From: Botryotinia globosa
Taxonomy: Eukaryota; Ascomycota; Leotiomycetes; Helotiales; Sclerotiniaceae
Direction of reading: 5' to 3'
DNA length: 64,000 bases
Assembly: GCA_014898425.1 (NCBI GenBank)
Contig: RCSZ01000012.1
Span: 1,240,001 to 1,304,000 of the forward strand
Below the pieces are notes generated by a model. That model saw nothing but the letters and a program-made list of their open reading frames with translations, was not told the origin of the DNA and did not search any database. This document shows, piece after piece, positions 24,378 to 35,454 of the stretch. The position numbers and the translations under genes are program-made. Numbering within the stretch: position 1 is the first letter of the stretch; the number at the start of each line of letters is the position of its first letter.

Positions 24378-25480
24378 GATGTTTGCTTGTTTTCTGTTGT
24401 GTGTGCTGACAAGTTATGAGAACGCGAAGTAACAATCCAGCGAGGGGGGAACAAAACTGGATATTAGGGAGGAAATAAAAATGAATAAAGGGTCGCGAAA
24501 TCTCAAACACCTCTTAAAATGGGGGCTAAAGAAGATAGATACTTTGAGATAAGTTGACTTAGTATGCTGATGTGCTTGGCATGTGGTATGCGATGATAAT
24601 GACGTAAAATCGTGTAGCCAATTCTATGTATCCATCCACCTAGTCAGAATTATAGGTATCCAGATTCCAGAAACGTCTTCTGATTTGGCGCAAGCTTACG
24701 AACGAGACCAGATCAAAGATGAAGTTGAAGTTGATAATAGTCTGTAACGTACTCACTCGTACGGTGGGTGGACTTCCTTGTGGTTCTTGAGTTTGCAAAA
24801 GCTTTGGATGGCAAAGTCGATAAGGAAGAAAGTTTGAAAATAAGAAGATGAATGGTTGTGGGGGAAACCGGATTACCTAGGTGGTACGGTACCTACCTAG
24901 GTACCTTAGGTAAGGTATCTTTAAGAGACGTTGCGCCACATGTGGCGTTTATATCTTGAAGCGTCGGGTCGGGTGGACCTGCAAAGTTATGGATTAGGTA
25001 AGCTGGAGCTCGTGAGTCGTAAGGTTCCATTGCCCATGGATGGATGTGTTTATAACTTATTGCCCAGGTGGAAGTTCAAAGCCACAGCCACAGCCACAGC
25101 CACAGCCACAGCCACACCCACCACCAGTGACCCCCGGCCAGTCTTACCTATTGATTATTATTATTACCTACCTACCTAGTCTTTCAAAGCTGGGCGGGCA
25201 CCTGCACGCTTTAAAGTTTTGGCTACTAGCTAATAAAGAAAGGAAAGAAAAAAAAGAAAGAAAGAAAAAACCCTCCTCTTCTCTCTCTTCTCTTCTCTTC
25301 TCATCCTCATCATGTGAAATCTTGTCGATTTGAATCACCTGCAACCTCAACTCAAATTCCAATCCTCCCGTCCCCCAAAAATCAATGACTTTACTTTTTC
25401 ACTTGGTGAAAGAGGTAAATGTCAATTTTGAAGTGTTTTAATCGGTGAATGAAGTTGTTGACTTGAAATTTTCAATAATC
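24378..25480. promoter_or_regulatory. Divergent promoter region of SRC1 and a small gene
   Basis: This 1.1 kb region separates two divergent genes. It contains a cluster of TACCTAGGTA palindromes (24877-24921), an AGCCAC hexamer run (about 25081-25117) and a purine-rich GAAA stretch (25228-25270). Open frames here translate repeats (for example poly-Pro/Gln) and were not accepted. Confidence 0.45.
25081..25117. repeat. AGCCAC hexamer microsatellite
   Basis: About six tandem AGCCAC units are seen upstream of the small gene at 25481. Confidence 0.85.
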
Positions 25481-26035
25481 ATGATGAATTATCAACAAGA
25501 TGAAAGTATTAGAGATGTATGTGCTCTCCTTCTATTTGCATTTTTCTTGCCGTGCTGCTTCTAACCTTCACGGCAAACAGCTCAATGTCGCACTTCAAAG
25601 AGTCTTATTGGCTTTTCCCGGCAGCAGTGGTCACCAATTGATTCAAGATACCGTGAGAAGAGGTATGTACATGTTGATGTTCTTTTCTTTTGGGCCCACC
25701 GACCTCGATGCAAGAGAGATTAAACTCACCAAATGAAAGCCATCAACGCATCTTCATCGGAATCCCAATTTCCAACACCAGCATGCATTCAAACCGAAGA
25801 GGAATCAAAACATTTCGATCAATTGCGTAACTTCATCGACAACCTTGTCTTGACAGTGACGCCTCAAGCTCTTCCAGCTTCCTCGTCGACATCATCAAGT
25901 CGGCCAACTTCCGAACACAACAAACGAAAATCTCTCGATGATCCGGAACACGATGCAAAGCTGTCACGGAGAAAGTTGTCAAAAGCAGAGCAGGAAGCGG
26001 CGGGAGCTTTGCAAGAATTATCAGCCGGTGTTTAA
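25481..26035 (+). CDS. Small unrecognised protein, spliced
   Basis: I do not recognise this gene. Three exons (25481-25516, 25581-25662, 25740-26035) joined by good GT-AG introns give one continuous frame of about 137 residues. It starts MMNYQQDESIRD and continues LNVALQRVLLAFPGSSGHQL, a helix-like segment, then a linker and a second predicted helix (EEESKHFDQLRNFIDNLVLT). The C-terminal half is Ser/Lys/Arg-rich with a basic block (HNKRKSLDDPEHDAKLSRRK) that could be a nuclear localisation signal. The first intron has a clear CTAAC branch site before AACAG. The preserved reading phase across both splices is the main support for a real gene. It lies between SRC1 (divergent) and the heat shock gene (convergent). 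Function is unknown. Confidence 0.68.
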
Positions 26036-27055
26036 GTATGGGAATGGATGGATGGATGGCTGGCTGGATGGATGGTTGGTTGGTTTGGGTCTGCATTTCA
26101 CGGATGGTAAAAATTGAAGCAAATTTGTAAGATAATCAAAAAGATATAGTTAATACAAGAAAGACAGCTTTCATGAATCAATAAGTATTACGTCTTTATA
26201 CTACTTGTTGTAGGCGCGTCGTCCCTTGAAAGTGTACTCGTGAAGTTGATATCTGATTGATATCTGAGTCCTCCTTTGAGATTTCATTACCAGTGGTGCA
26301 GTGCAAACTTGCGAACTTCAAACCATCAGACAAAGTACAATATCATCGCCATACTCATGTTCCAGTCAAATTCTCCCTACTCTGATATAACCATCTGATC
26401 TTGACGCCTACTATCATAGCTCGTGCTTCCATCCGAAAGTATTTTCTGTTTCCATATGGTCACGTGCCTGCTGCCTATGACAGATTATTATACTTTGGTT
26501 GTGGATCATGATTTCTGGTGTGATCACATATTTATTCCTCCATTTGTTTTATGTTGTTTCATGAATCGTTCGTTATCCTTTCTACTTCTAACAAATTGGA
26601 CATTCCTACGGGTGCTCGTTCAAGTCATTTATAAGTTATTCACAGCATCAACGATATATACAACTAACTACCTATCACTGTCTCTCGTTTATTCCTTTTC
26701 TTAACTACCGCCTTGGAATCTTTCTATCACAGTCAAGTCATTCACACTGGAAGCATGCCCGAAGTGATGCACTCTGATTGTCGATATTCTTTCCGTTGAC
26801 AAGATTCTCGAGCCACTACATTCACGTTCATCAATGGAAGCTGGAGATGCTCAAAGTTTATATATTGCCGAGCGGCTTTTTTGGTTATTTTCCAGTCCAC
26901 TTGCGGACCTTTTATGGTAGCTATACTAAATCAAGATACCGATGCCAAAATTCAAACCCTAACTATTAAGAAAGAGGAAACCATAAAATGAGAACGATGT
27001 AAAATCAAACCTCCCAGCTGAGCCAAACAGACCCTGTATTATTATCCAAATCTAG
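26036..27055. other. Intergenic spacer between convergent genes
   Basis: About 1 kb without a supported gene. It starts with GGATGGATGGCTGG-type repeats (26040-26090). Open frame 26423-26704 is Leu/Phe-rich and looks like chance. Confidence 0.5.
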
Positions 27056-28354
27056 TCAATTGATATCGACTCTCTTGACCTCAGTCCAAGACTCTTCTTT
27101 CTCCAACTTTGGTACAGTGACGACCAAGACGCCATCCTCCAACTTGGCGGTAATGTTATCACCATCAATTTCGGATTTATCTTCTTCGTTGAGGGGTAAT
27201 TTCATAGTGCGCTCGAAAGCACCCACCTTTCTCTCCTTCTTTGTGAGACTCTCCAAGAATTTCTCATCTCCTTGTCTGTATACCACACCCGCCATGTTCA
27301 ACATTCCTTTCTCAGCATCCCAGTGTACGCCTACATCTTCTTTTTTAGCACCGGGGAGCGCAATGTGGAGGACATATGCATTTTCAGTGGTGAAAACGTC
27401 AATGGGGGGAACAAAAGAGTTCTCTGTGTCAGCATCTTCGGGGACGAGTGTTTCACCAGAGCGCTGAGCTGCAGGTATACCAAATGCCTGTGCGATTGGG
27501 TGAGAGGAGAGTGCTTGTATCATTGCACTGAAATCGAATGGGCCACCTGTGCCAGCGAATGGAGGTGGACCGCGTCTCCCGTGCTGGCCGTGAGGTCCAC
27601 CCCAAGCATGAGGTCCACCCCAAGCATGAGGCCCTCCCATACCATGTGGTCCCCCATGTGGCCCACCTCGACCTCCACCTCGAACACCCCATCCGCCTCG
27701 GCTACCTGGCCCGTGACGTCCGTGATGTTTAGGTCCTCGACATGCTTCCGGTCCTTTTGATCCTTCTCCCACTTCAAAGTCCGATGACTCTTCACCTGAA
27801 GTCTCTCCATCTCTGCGACAGTGACCCTTCTTGCCTTTGCCTTTGCAACCTCGAGGACCCCGATGTGGTTTGGGAGATTCCTCTCCTGCTTCAGTGTCAG
27901 AAGTTGGGGTTTCCTCACCAGATTCTTCTCCACCTCTACGGCCATGTTTGCCTCTGCCATGATGACGATGTCCTCGGAATTCCTCTTTACCTTCTCCCTC
28001 GGTGCGTTCTCCATCTCTACCTGGAGAGAAGGAACGATGACCTCTGTAACCATGTCTTCCCTTTGGTCCAAACCCACCTCTACCGAATGGTCCTGGTCCG
28101 CCAAAAGGGAAACCAAATGGACCAAATGGACCAAATTCGGGTGGACCATGATCACCTCTAGGGCCATGAGCACCTCTGGGACCATGTCGTCCCGGATTTC
28201 CATGAGGTCCATGAGGTCCTTCTGGTGGACCCCACATATTGAACTCTTGCGAAGGGTGGTCGACACCAGCTCCAGAGTTTTGTGGTTGCATTGAGCGTAC
28301 AAAATCCCAGAAGGAACCTGCTTGTTGATTGTTGTTTTGATTATTGAATTCCAT
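27056..28354 (-). CDS. Small heat shock protein (Hsp20/alpha-crystallin) with long Gly/His/Pro-rich region
   Basis: Hsp20 proteins are ATP-independent chaperones that hold unfolding proteins. This single-exon gene encodes 432 residues, about twice the usual fungal length. It starts MEFNNQNNNQQAGSFWDFVR, a typical fungal Hsp30-like start. Residues about 40-300 are dominated by Gly, His, Pro and Arg with collagen-like GPHGPHG and HGPRG tracts, acidic-Ser patches (GEESGEETPTSDTEAGEES) and a direct duplication (GGPHAWGGPHAWGGPHG). The alpha-crystallin domain fills residues 315-432 (PPIDVFTTENAYVLHIALPG, then LEDGVLVVTVPK). An upstream in-frame ATG would add 37 hydrophobic residues, but the MEFNNQ start is preferred. 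CCCCT stress-element-like motifs occur upstream (about 28698 and 28904). Large open frames on both strands here are shadows of the repetitive coding sequence. Confidence 0.9.
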   Translation of the reverse strand: MEFNNQNNNQQAGSFWDFVRSMQPQNSGAGVDHPSQEFNMWGPPEGPHGPHGNPGRHGPRGAHGPRGDHGPPEFGPFGPFGFPFGGPGPFGRGGFGPKGRHGYRGHRSFSPGRDGERTEGEGKEEFRGHRHHGRGKHGRRGGEESGEETPTSDTEAGEESPKPHRGPRGCKGKGKKGHCRRDGETSGEESSDFEVGEGSKGPEACRGPKHHGRHGPGSRGGWGVRGGGRGGPHGGPHGMGGPHAWGGPHAWGGPHGQHGRRGPPPFAGTGGPFDFSAMIQALSSHPIAQAFGIPAAQRSGETLVPEDADTENSFVPPIDVFTTENAYVLHIALPGAKKEDVGVHWDAEKGMLNMAGVVYRQGDEKFLESLTKKERKVGAFERTMKLPLNEEDKSEIDGDNITAKLEDGVLVVTVPKLEKEESWTEVKRVDIN

Positions 28355-30261
28355 GATGAATTGATAATGATGCTGATGATATAGAAGGAAGAAAAAAATG
28401 CGAAAATCGAGGGGTGAGATCAAGGAATATATACCACTTCCCAAGGCCCTCAGACTTCGAGGCAAGCCAGTAAGTGCGTAACCTCAACACCGAAGCTAGT
28501 GAGGAGGCAAAAATGGCAACGAAACACAAACCTACCTATTTTCAGTCAACAAGCTGTTGACGTATCCCGCACAGAAATGGTAAAAACCTGGAACCTTGAA
28601 ATGCATCAGACTGAAGAGCTGCTGTGGTTGGTGATTAAGCTGAAAGCAGCCGCGCGTCGTTCAAGCAGATAGCTTCATGTGGCGTAAGCTTTTCATTTTC
28701 CCCTCAACCCAGCGTGGCTCATCTATTGAAATGGTTTTAGAGATCCCCGGCCATCCCAGGTGACTCAAAGCCAAGAATTATTCGGAATTTCGGGGATGCA
28801 TCTAACTCTCGTCAGCTTTTGATTGGCTGAGATACCCACATGTCGGAACCGATATCACCTCTCGGTCCCGAAGAGTGGCGAAATATAGAAAAGTCGCCAC
28901 TTCCCCTCGTTACCTAATTGTCCAAGGTTCCATTACCTAATCAATTTATAATTCTCCATCCACACAAATTCTTACGATCTCAAACAACCTTGGAATGACT
29001 TCCTCACTCTCTTCATCGACGCTCATAATTTCTTTCCCCAATCTCAATTTTCAATCCCAGACAAAGCGTTCAATTCCGACACCGAGTGGACGAATTGATA
29101 TTCAAACCATGCAGCAGAACCACATTAAGCTTCTCAGGGCGTCGGTTTTACCCATAAACAGAAATATTCTAGTGATCGATCAATCACTCACTATGCCAAT
29201 CCCCAAAAGACGATACTTCTTTCCCGTATTCAAGGTGCCGTATTTGGACATATCCCATGTTGCGAGACGTGCAACAAAAGAGAAAGGGAAAGTTGGAGCA
29301 TCAAATTGAGGTAGAGCCTGTTATCGGCGGGTGGCTGAGTGGAAACGAACGATCTTAGGTAAGGCGGATGGAAAAAAAAGTCGTGGAACGTGGAAATCGG
29401 TTGGCTGGGTAGGTAGGTCACTGTCGCCTTTTATATCTTTACTTCGATTTTGGAACATATGTTGCTGCAACTGGGGAAATTATTGTGTTATTTGGATTGT
29501 TTTTGTGGAATTCTTTGCGATTTGAGATGGCTGTCTTATTATCAAGCATGTGAAAGTCGTTCGGTAAGCGTTTTTCTTTAGATGTAGCGTTATGGAACAA
29601 TTTGTTTGTTACAATGAAGTCTGCTATCCGTGGTTCTATTAAACTTCATGACTTTTGAATTACTTCCATTACTGCCACCTCTACCTCTATCTCGTCTACT
29701 TTATTGAATCGAATCTTTTGATTCGCAAATCGCAGCCTGTGTTTAACTTCGACTGTTTAATGGTGTGTGATCAATTTATTCTCTAGGAGAAGACTAATCC
29801 CACCTTCCGTATCTGGATTCATGGATATTTTCTGAAAACCTCCATTCGATCAGATTTCCAGTTTTCAATTCCCTTGTCGTCTTGCTCTTTGAAGCTATTT
29901 CCATTTAATGCTGTGTTGTTCAATTGATTAGAGGTTAAGAGATCAATGTGTCAGTGAGAATTGGGAAGAAGAGAGCTCAGAAACTCAAAGTTGACAAGTC
30001 TGGGCCTTGTAGTGTTCAATATTCAAGGAAACTTGAGACTATACCCCCTTTCATCGTTGATGTGTTATAAGGATTTCAATACACTCAGGCACAATATTAC
30101 AACTAACATCATCCTGATCACATTCTTGATATTTATTATTCGGTCTCACATGGAGCTCAGAATCAGAGATAACCGCATTCTTGTGAAAAAATGATATTCA
30201 ATCACGGCTTTGACGGATAAGCGACCCGCAGAGAATGCTGTCTTAAAGTCTCTTTCCTACA
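28355..30261. promoter_or_regulatory. Upstream region of the heat shock gene and spacer
   Basis: About 1.9 kb. The first 600 bases are the heat shock promoter and leader, with CCCCT motifs and an inverted repeat (28874-28901). The open frame 28995-29309 (104 codons, plus) is Ser/Ile-rich, matches nothing I know and is not called. The rest holds only short frames. Confidence 0.4.
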
Positions 30262-31302
30262 TCATATACGACACAGTGCCCCATTCCTACCAAGCTTCCA
30301 ATGTACATCGCTACCAACTGTTGCATTTGCTTGAAACAGAAACTCCGGGCCGTTTTTCTTCTTCACCTCTAATAATGACTTATGATTTGACCCATGATAA
30401 TCATATTTCCAGTATTGATTATTGCATGTCACTTCATTCATGTATGAGCCTCCTCCGGGCGTGATAGAGCGTAAATTTCCTTGCCAACTATTCAATTGCA
30501 TCTGTATAGTAGGGAATATCATCAAGTTGAGCATTCTCGGCTAACGGGTTCAAAAATGCCACGGTGGACAAGGCATCACGCTAAGATGGAAGTACGGCAT
30601 TAGGAGTATAGTTTCCATGAGTAATATTTGCCGAAGTCAGGAAGGTAGTTCCTCCTTCATCCGTGATATCGTGAAAAGCGGAAATGAGTGTAGGCAGAGT
30701 GGTATTGTCTTGCACCGTTGAGCGTGGAATATTTCGTCCGCCTATCGAAGTATTGCTAGTCTCTGCTTGTGAGACCCAGAAATCGTAGGACTCGGCGAAG
30801 TTGACATGGACTTCAGTGGTATAGCTCTTTTCCAATGAGATGCTGAGGTCCTCCGGCTTCTTGGAAAATGGGTTTAAAGCAGTGTCAATTATGGCTGTTG
30901 TAGTGACTTCCGGCCATGAAGCGAAGTTCAATAAGAAACTCTCGGCTGTAATTGTCGAGACTGTAGTGAGATCTTCAATAGTATCTATCACAAGTAAAGT
31001 TTGTAACCAAGCACCAATAGCAGTCCAATACGCAGTAGTATTACTATTTTTGAAAGAGAAAGCCGCGTCAGCCACAGGGCTATCATTATAGACCCAAACC
31101 TTCACCGAAAGCAGTACAGCGAAATTTCGACCTCCACCTCCACTGAATACCCAGTACAAATCCGCATGATGCGTGAGCAAAACAATTAGATGCTGTCCCG
31201 TGGCCATCACAGCTTTCCATTCTAGTACCTGATCAGCAGCAACTCCATAGATACCCATAAGCGGTCCATAACCACCGCCTGCGTAAAGCCTCCTGCTAAC
31301 CC
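30262..31302 (-). pseudogene. Broken FAD-linked oxidoreductase (berberine-bridge type), 3' part
   Basis: Fungal BBE-like FAD oxidoreductases are flavoenzymes, often in secondary metabolism. The remnant begins inside the FAD domain at AGGGYGPLMGIYGVAADQVL (near 31290) and runs through YWVFSGGGGRNFAVLLSVKV. The usual N-terminal part with the flavin-attachment region is missing; sequence upstream of 31302 is unrelated. The frame stops at a TAG (30581-30583 region) in NAVLPS-stop-RDALSTVAF, where the family has a Trp (TGG). A second in-frame stop follows about 33 codons later. The C-terminal BBE motif (ITPGGGSYMNEV, then YGSN-like YHGSNHKSLLEV) then appears in another frame up to 30262. This is at least one 5' truncation, two stops and one frameshift, so the gene is dead. 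It belongs to the decayed island with the transcription factor remnant. Confidence 0.82.
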
Positions 31303-32537
31303 GACTCCTGAACATGAACCGCCCACGGCTCTGTACCCGTGTTTTTGGGCTAGGGGGTAGGGCCGAGAAAAAGCTCGCATGGTTATAACTTATAATTCCC
31401 CGTTTTCCCAACTCTACTATGGTATATGGAATAAGTTATGTTACACCGCTTTTATTTTGCCACTCATGGAATTATTCTGCCCACACCAAATGATCCTCGC
31501 TAACGAAGGCCCCCCCCGCCCCATTGCTCGGTAATCGGGATCATGCTTATATATCCATAGGCGGAATATGATTTTCGACGCTTCTTTCCGGCTTCCTCTA
31601 CGTACCTAGTGTTAGTAACGCTATAGCATGCCAGCATTAGCCTGGACATTTTAAAGTCAGGCCGACGTCGAGTCCCTGATGAATGGGTTGGAGAACTTCT
31701 TTTTACGGCTTCGCTATCATCGGTGCAAATACTGTACGAATGATGTGCTAGCCATCGTCAAGCTACTCCATTAGCAATAAGAAATAACCACATAACCAGC
31801 ACACAGTTCCGCTTGTATGTCTTTCTTATAAAAACTTATCTTTATAAAATTGATTATATAAAAACATACTTCTATAACCTTTTTTATAACAATTTATTAC
31901 GATATCTTTATTGAAGATTCCTTTCTTATTCTCCGCTTTCAACTCATCTTCTTTCTACGTCTCTAACCTTTTGTCATTCATTTTGATGCGTGATTAATGA
32001 TTCTCCAAATACGATCAAGATGCAGTCCATGTTGATTTCAGTCAACATATACGGAATGTAATCTACTCATATATACAGTTCGAATAGAATAGAGGAGTGT
32101 ATTAACTATTCTACTATAATGGTTCATTCCTCAACTTCGTGATGATTTTCCCACCCCGGGCATCTCTTCCCCCCTTTAATACGTCCTCACAATCCTCTTA
32201 AACAAACCCAAATTCAAAATCATTCATCCCTTCCACCCCAAGATTGATGTCCGGAAGATGCTGACCGTTCGTTGGTAACTGATTGGCATCTGCCCTTATA
32301 TGATTATCAAACAAGTTCTATTCTCTCATTAACCTTAGTAATTGATCATTTCACAAGCCCACATGAAACCATCATTTAACGTATCCATGTGCCTGAGGTG
32401 CAACAGTCCAGGCTACAGTCCGACAATTAAAAACTCGGGATATCTCAATTCAATTGAATCATTCAATATGTTTGGAATATCGAATCCCATTTTGAATCTT
32501 GTATTGATGTTAAATGTTGAGAGCTCTGATTGCCAAA
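31303..32537. other. Decayed intergenic sequence
   Basis: No gene seen. The tract at 31810-31925 is T/A-rich with repeated TTATAAAA-like words and may be a mutated repeat remnant. A run of C at 31511-31521 is notable. No terminal repeats could be recognised. Confidence 0.4.
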
Positions 32538-33463
32538 CTACAGCTTGGACTCTTGGAAAGCCTGATCCGAAAAGAAAATACATACCCAGTCGAATTCGGT
32601 AGGGATGTCCATCAGATAATCAAACGGTACGGACTCATGGAGAAGATTTGCTTGAGAAAGAATGGATTGGGTGTGATCTGAATTCATGTAGGAGGAATTT
32701 GAAGCGGAAGCGGGGGAAGTCATAGGCCATGTAATTGCTCCTGGTGTGCTTGTAGTGGCTTGGTTCATTGTGAATTCATCTATGGGCATCGATCATTGTG
32801 AGCTATGAGAAAAATATCAAGGTCTCCGTTAAATTGAAGATACCATACCTTGCAAAGACAAACCAGCCATCGAGTCAGTATCATTTGTGCTTAAATCCAT
32901 ACTCCAAGACATTTGCGACTTCCCAAGTGCCACCACGTAAGCCACATCAAGTTTTCTCATCATTACAGCCAGCACATCCGCTGCCCGTTTAACCTCCGGA
33001 TATTTCAGTTGTGTGGCTTGCCATACATCCGATGACATCTTTAGTGCAGAAATCATTTCCACTTTTTGTTTTTGACAAGAGGTGTTCTGATGTTTGCCTT
33101 TAATTTCTTCTTCCAATATCTTCATCGTCCTCACGTACACGATCATTGCCGCGAGTAGGAAATCATGCATCGTTAATGAAGATGGGAAACATCTATCTCG
33201 GGCTAAGATCCCTCCTGGCTGTGTAGCTTCGTAAGTCTGTTTTTGAAAATCGAGAAGTTGTAGTGCGGCGTTGATACCGACCTTGACGGAATACTCTCGC
33301 TCAGGATGATCTTCATTGCCTACAAGATACTTACGGTGTAAAACACATCGACTTTTGCATAAGAGATGAGCGATATTCAGCCTCTGAATAATCAAGTGTG
33401 CTGTATCAGCGACACAACTGTCTATCGGCTGAAATCGAAACGATGGCGGTATGGCCGCTTGTA

Positions 33464-33486
33464 AGAGTTGAGGCCCCGGCTTATCG
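33464..33486 (+). repeat. Left terminal inverted repeat of the transposon
   Basis: A perfect 23-base match to the reverse complement of 35432-35454; GC-rich within AT-rich DNA. Preceded by TA at 33462-33463. Confidence 0.93.
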
Positions 33487-34426
33487 CACACCACTCATTT
33501 TTCGATCTCATTCTTTAAAATTTAATAATAAATCAACTACACAATATAATCTTATAAAAATTGAGTTTTATATTAATGAATAATAACTAATCTTTATATT
33601 TTAATTATATCTTCAATCTTATAAGTTAATCTTTCAATATATAGCCTGAAATCTAAGGAATCTATTCTATTCCAAAGAGTTTATAATTTATATCTTAATT
33701 CTTTTATAAAAATAAAAACAAATAATAGCTTTTTTAATTTCTTTTTCATTTATTATTATATTTTCTTAATTGAATTAAGATTTAAAAAAAAGGGTAGCCA
33801 ATTAAAATCTTATATATTATACTCTAATCAAATTCTATAGATATATTTTAAATATATTTTAAAACTATCCTTTATAAATATATATTCAGATTTTAATTTA
33901 TTAAATAATAGGAATATAATAAATTCAAGAATTTATTGTATATATATTTTGAAGATAATATTTTTATTGTTTTTAAACTTTTCTAAAAAGATTAATAGAG
34001 ATTTATAGTTTTAGTCGATTGTATTTCATATTATTATTGATATTCTTTCTAATTGATATATTGATTTAATATAATTAATGCACCTTTTTTTATCAATTTA
34101 TTTAATAATCTATATTCTATTTATTTTTTTTAATTTAAAAATGCTTTTATTTAATTATATAATTAGTCTTCAATCCCCTTTTTTTGATTTAGTAATAACA
34201 ATATTGTCGTTAGTCACTCGCTTAGCGTGGGATAAGCTAAACCGAATTTGGAATAGTATTAAAATAATACTATATTGGAAGCTTAGGCTAGTAGAATAGA
34301 TAGAATTTATTATTGAATTGTATTGTATTGTATTATATATTCATATGTATATATAGAAGTGGATACTAGAAAAAGATCTGAATATAGAGATCCAAGCTAC
34401 TTATTTATGCTTTTTCCTACCCCCTA

Positions 34427-34463
34427 TACGTAGGTGGCGCAAGCCCATAATACGTACGTGGCG
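34427..34463. repeat. GC-richer direct repeat inside the AT-rich element
   Basis: TACGTAGGTGGCG (34427-34439) and TACGTACGTGGCG (34451-34463) differ at one base and stand out from the surrounding AT-rich sequence. They may be a surviving piece of the original element or the end of a nested insertion. Confidence 0.5.
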
Positions 34464-35431
34464 TACTTGAAATTTCTAATTTTGTAATCAATTTTATCAA
34501 TTTTCTTTATTGATTTACAATCAATTTTTATAATAAAGAAAAAGGAAAAATAATATTGTACAAGATTGCGTCTGTCATTCCGCATTCGGACTAGCTCCTA
34601 TGTCATATTTCAAATTTTTCAAAATAATGAATTATTATTTTGAATAAAGAACTAATAAAGAATTTCCTTTTTAATAAAGAGTTCTTTATTTTATTTTTAT
34701 AATAATATTCTTCCTTATATAAAGAGAATAAAGAATATAAGAAATTTTTCTTATATTATTGAATTTTTATTATTTTATTATAATGATAGAATTTTATTAT
34801 TATAATTAGTTCCCTTAATATTATAATAATATTAAGTGATTTAATTAATATTTATTAAAAACAACAAATATTACTAATTTTCTATTAGTAATATCTATAA
34901 ACAAAATCTAACCTTTTTTTTGTTTATATTTTTGAAATAAAGAATCTAGAATATACTATATATTTTTTATATCTATATCGATACAATTCCTTTCGAATTA
35001 TATATATCGAAATCTCAATATCAAATATATTTTTCATTTATTCAAAAATCATCCTTCTTTTATTCTAATCTTTAATAATTATTTTTATAATTCAATAAAT
35101 CTTTTTAATAATTATTACAAGTTTTTAATAAATCTTTTCTTTCTAAGTTTTCCTAATTGAATTAGATTTAAATACACTTTTTGCAATAGATTATAATACA
35201 TCTAAATTTAAAACAATCTATCCTTAGGATTTTCTATCAATCCTAATTTGAATAACTTTAGAATATCAAGAAGTATATTAATTTTAATAAAATTTATAAT
35301 TATTATTTTTATAATTATATTCAATATTCATTTTGAATTTAAATCAAAAATAATGAATTTTAAAATAATAATTGAATTTTTAAAATAAAATATATAAAAT
35401 TAGATGATTACTCTAATCTCGCTTAAATATA

Positions 35432-35454
35432 CGATAAGCCGGGGCCTCAACTCT
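35432..35454 (-). repeat. Right terminal inverted repeat of the transposon
   Basis: A perfect inverted match to 33464-33486, followed by TA at 35455-35456 and then the interrupted transcription factor frame. Confidence 0.93.

Larger units (their letters stand above)
33464..35454. mobile_element. Tc1/mariner-superfamily (pogo/Fot1-like) DNA transposon, AT-mutated
   Basis: The element is bounded by perfect 23-base terminal inverted repeats starting AGAGTTGAGGCCCCGGCTTA, at 33464-33486 and, inverted, 35432-35454. Each end is flanked by TA (33462-33463 and 35455-35456), the target duplication of this superfamily. Length 1,991 bases fits Fot1-like elements (about 1.8-2.0 kb, established knowledge). 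The interior is extremely AT-rich, with no open frame longer than about 70 codons, so no active transposase is encoded. Just inside the terminal repeats, CACACC on the left corresponds to TATATT on the right, a pure C-to-T difference in CpA/CpC context, as left by repeat-induced point mutation. The class assignment rests on ends, size and target site, not on a readable transposase. Confidence 0.85.

Noticed and set aside
27520..28302. 260-codon minus frame and several plus frames over the heat shock gene
   Set aside because: They are shadows of the repetitive Gly/His/Pro codons; only the frame ending in the alpha-crystallin domain is meaningful.
28780..28800. TTCGGAATTTC as a heat shock element
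   Set aside because: The spacing of the TTC and GAA units does not fit the required five-base period.
28995..29309. 104-codon plus open frame
   Set aside because: Ser/Ile-rich with no recognisable motif; it could be real but the sequence alone does not support it.
33398..33583. Short frame ending in VEAPAYR, matched by a similar RVEAPAYR at 35420
   Set aside because: The shared peptide comes from the two inverted ends of the transposon, not from a protein repeat.
34078..34299. 73-codon open frame in the AT-rich element
   Set aside because: Phe/Ile/Leu-rich translation of AT-rich DNA with no transposase motif.
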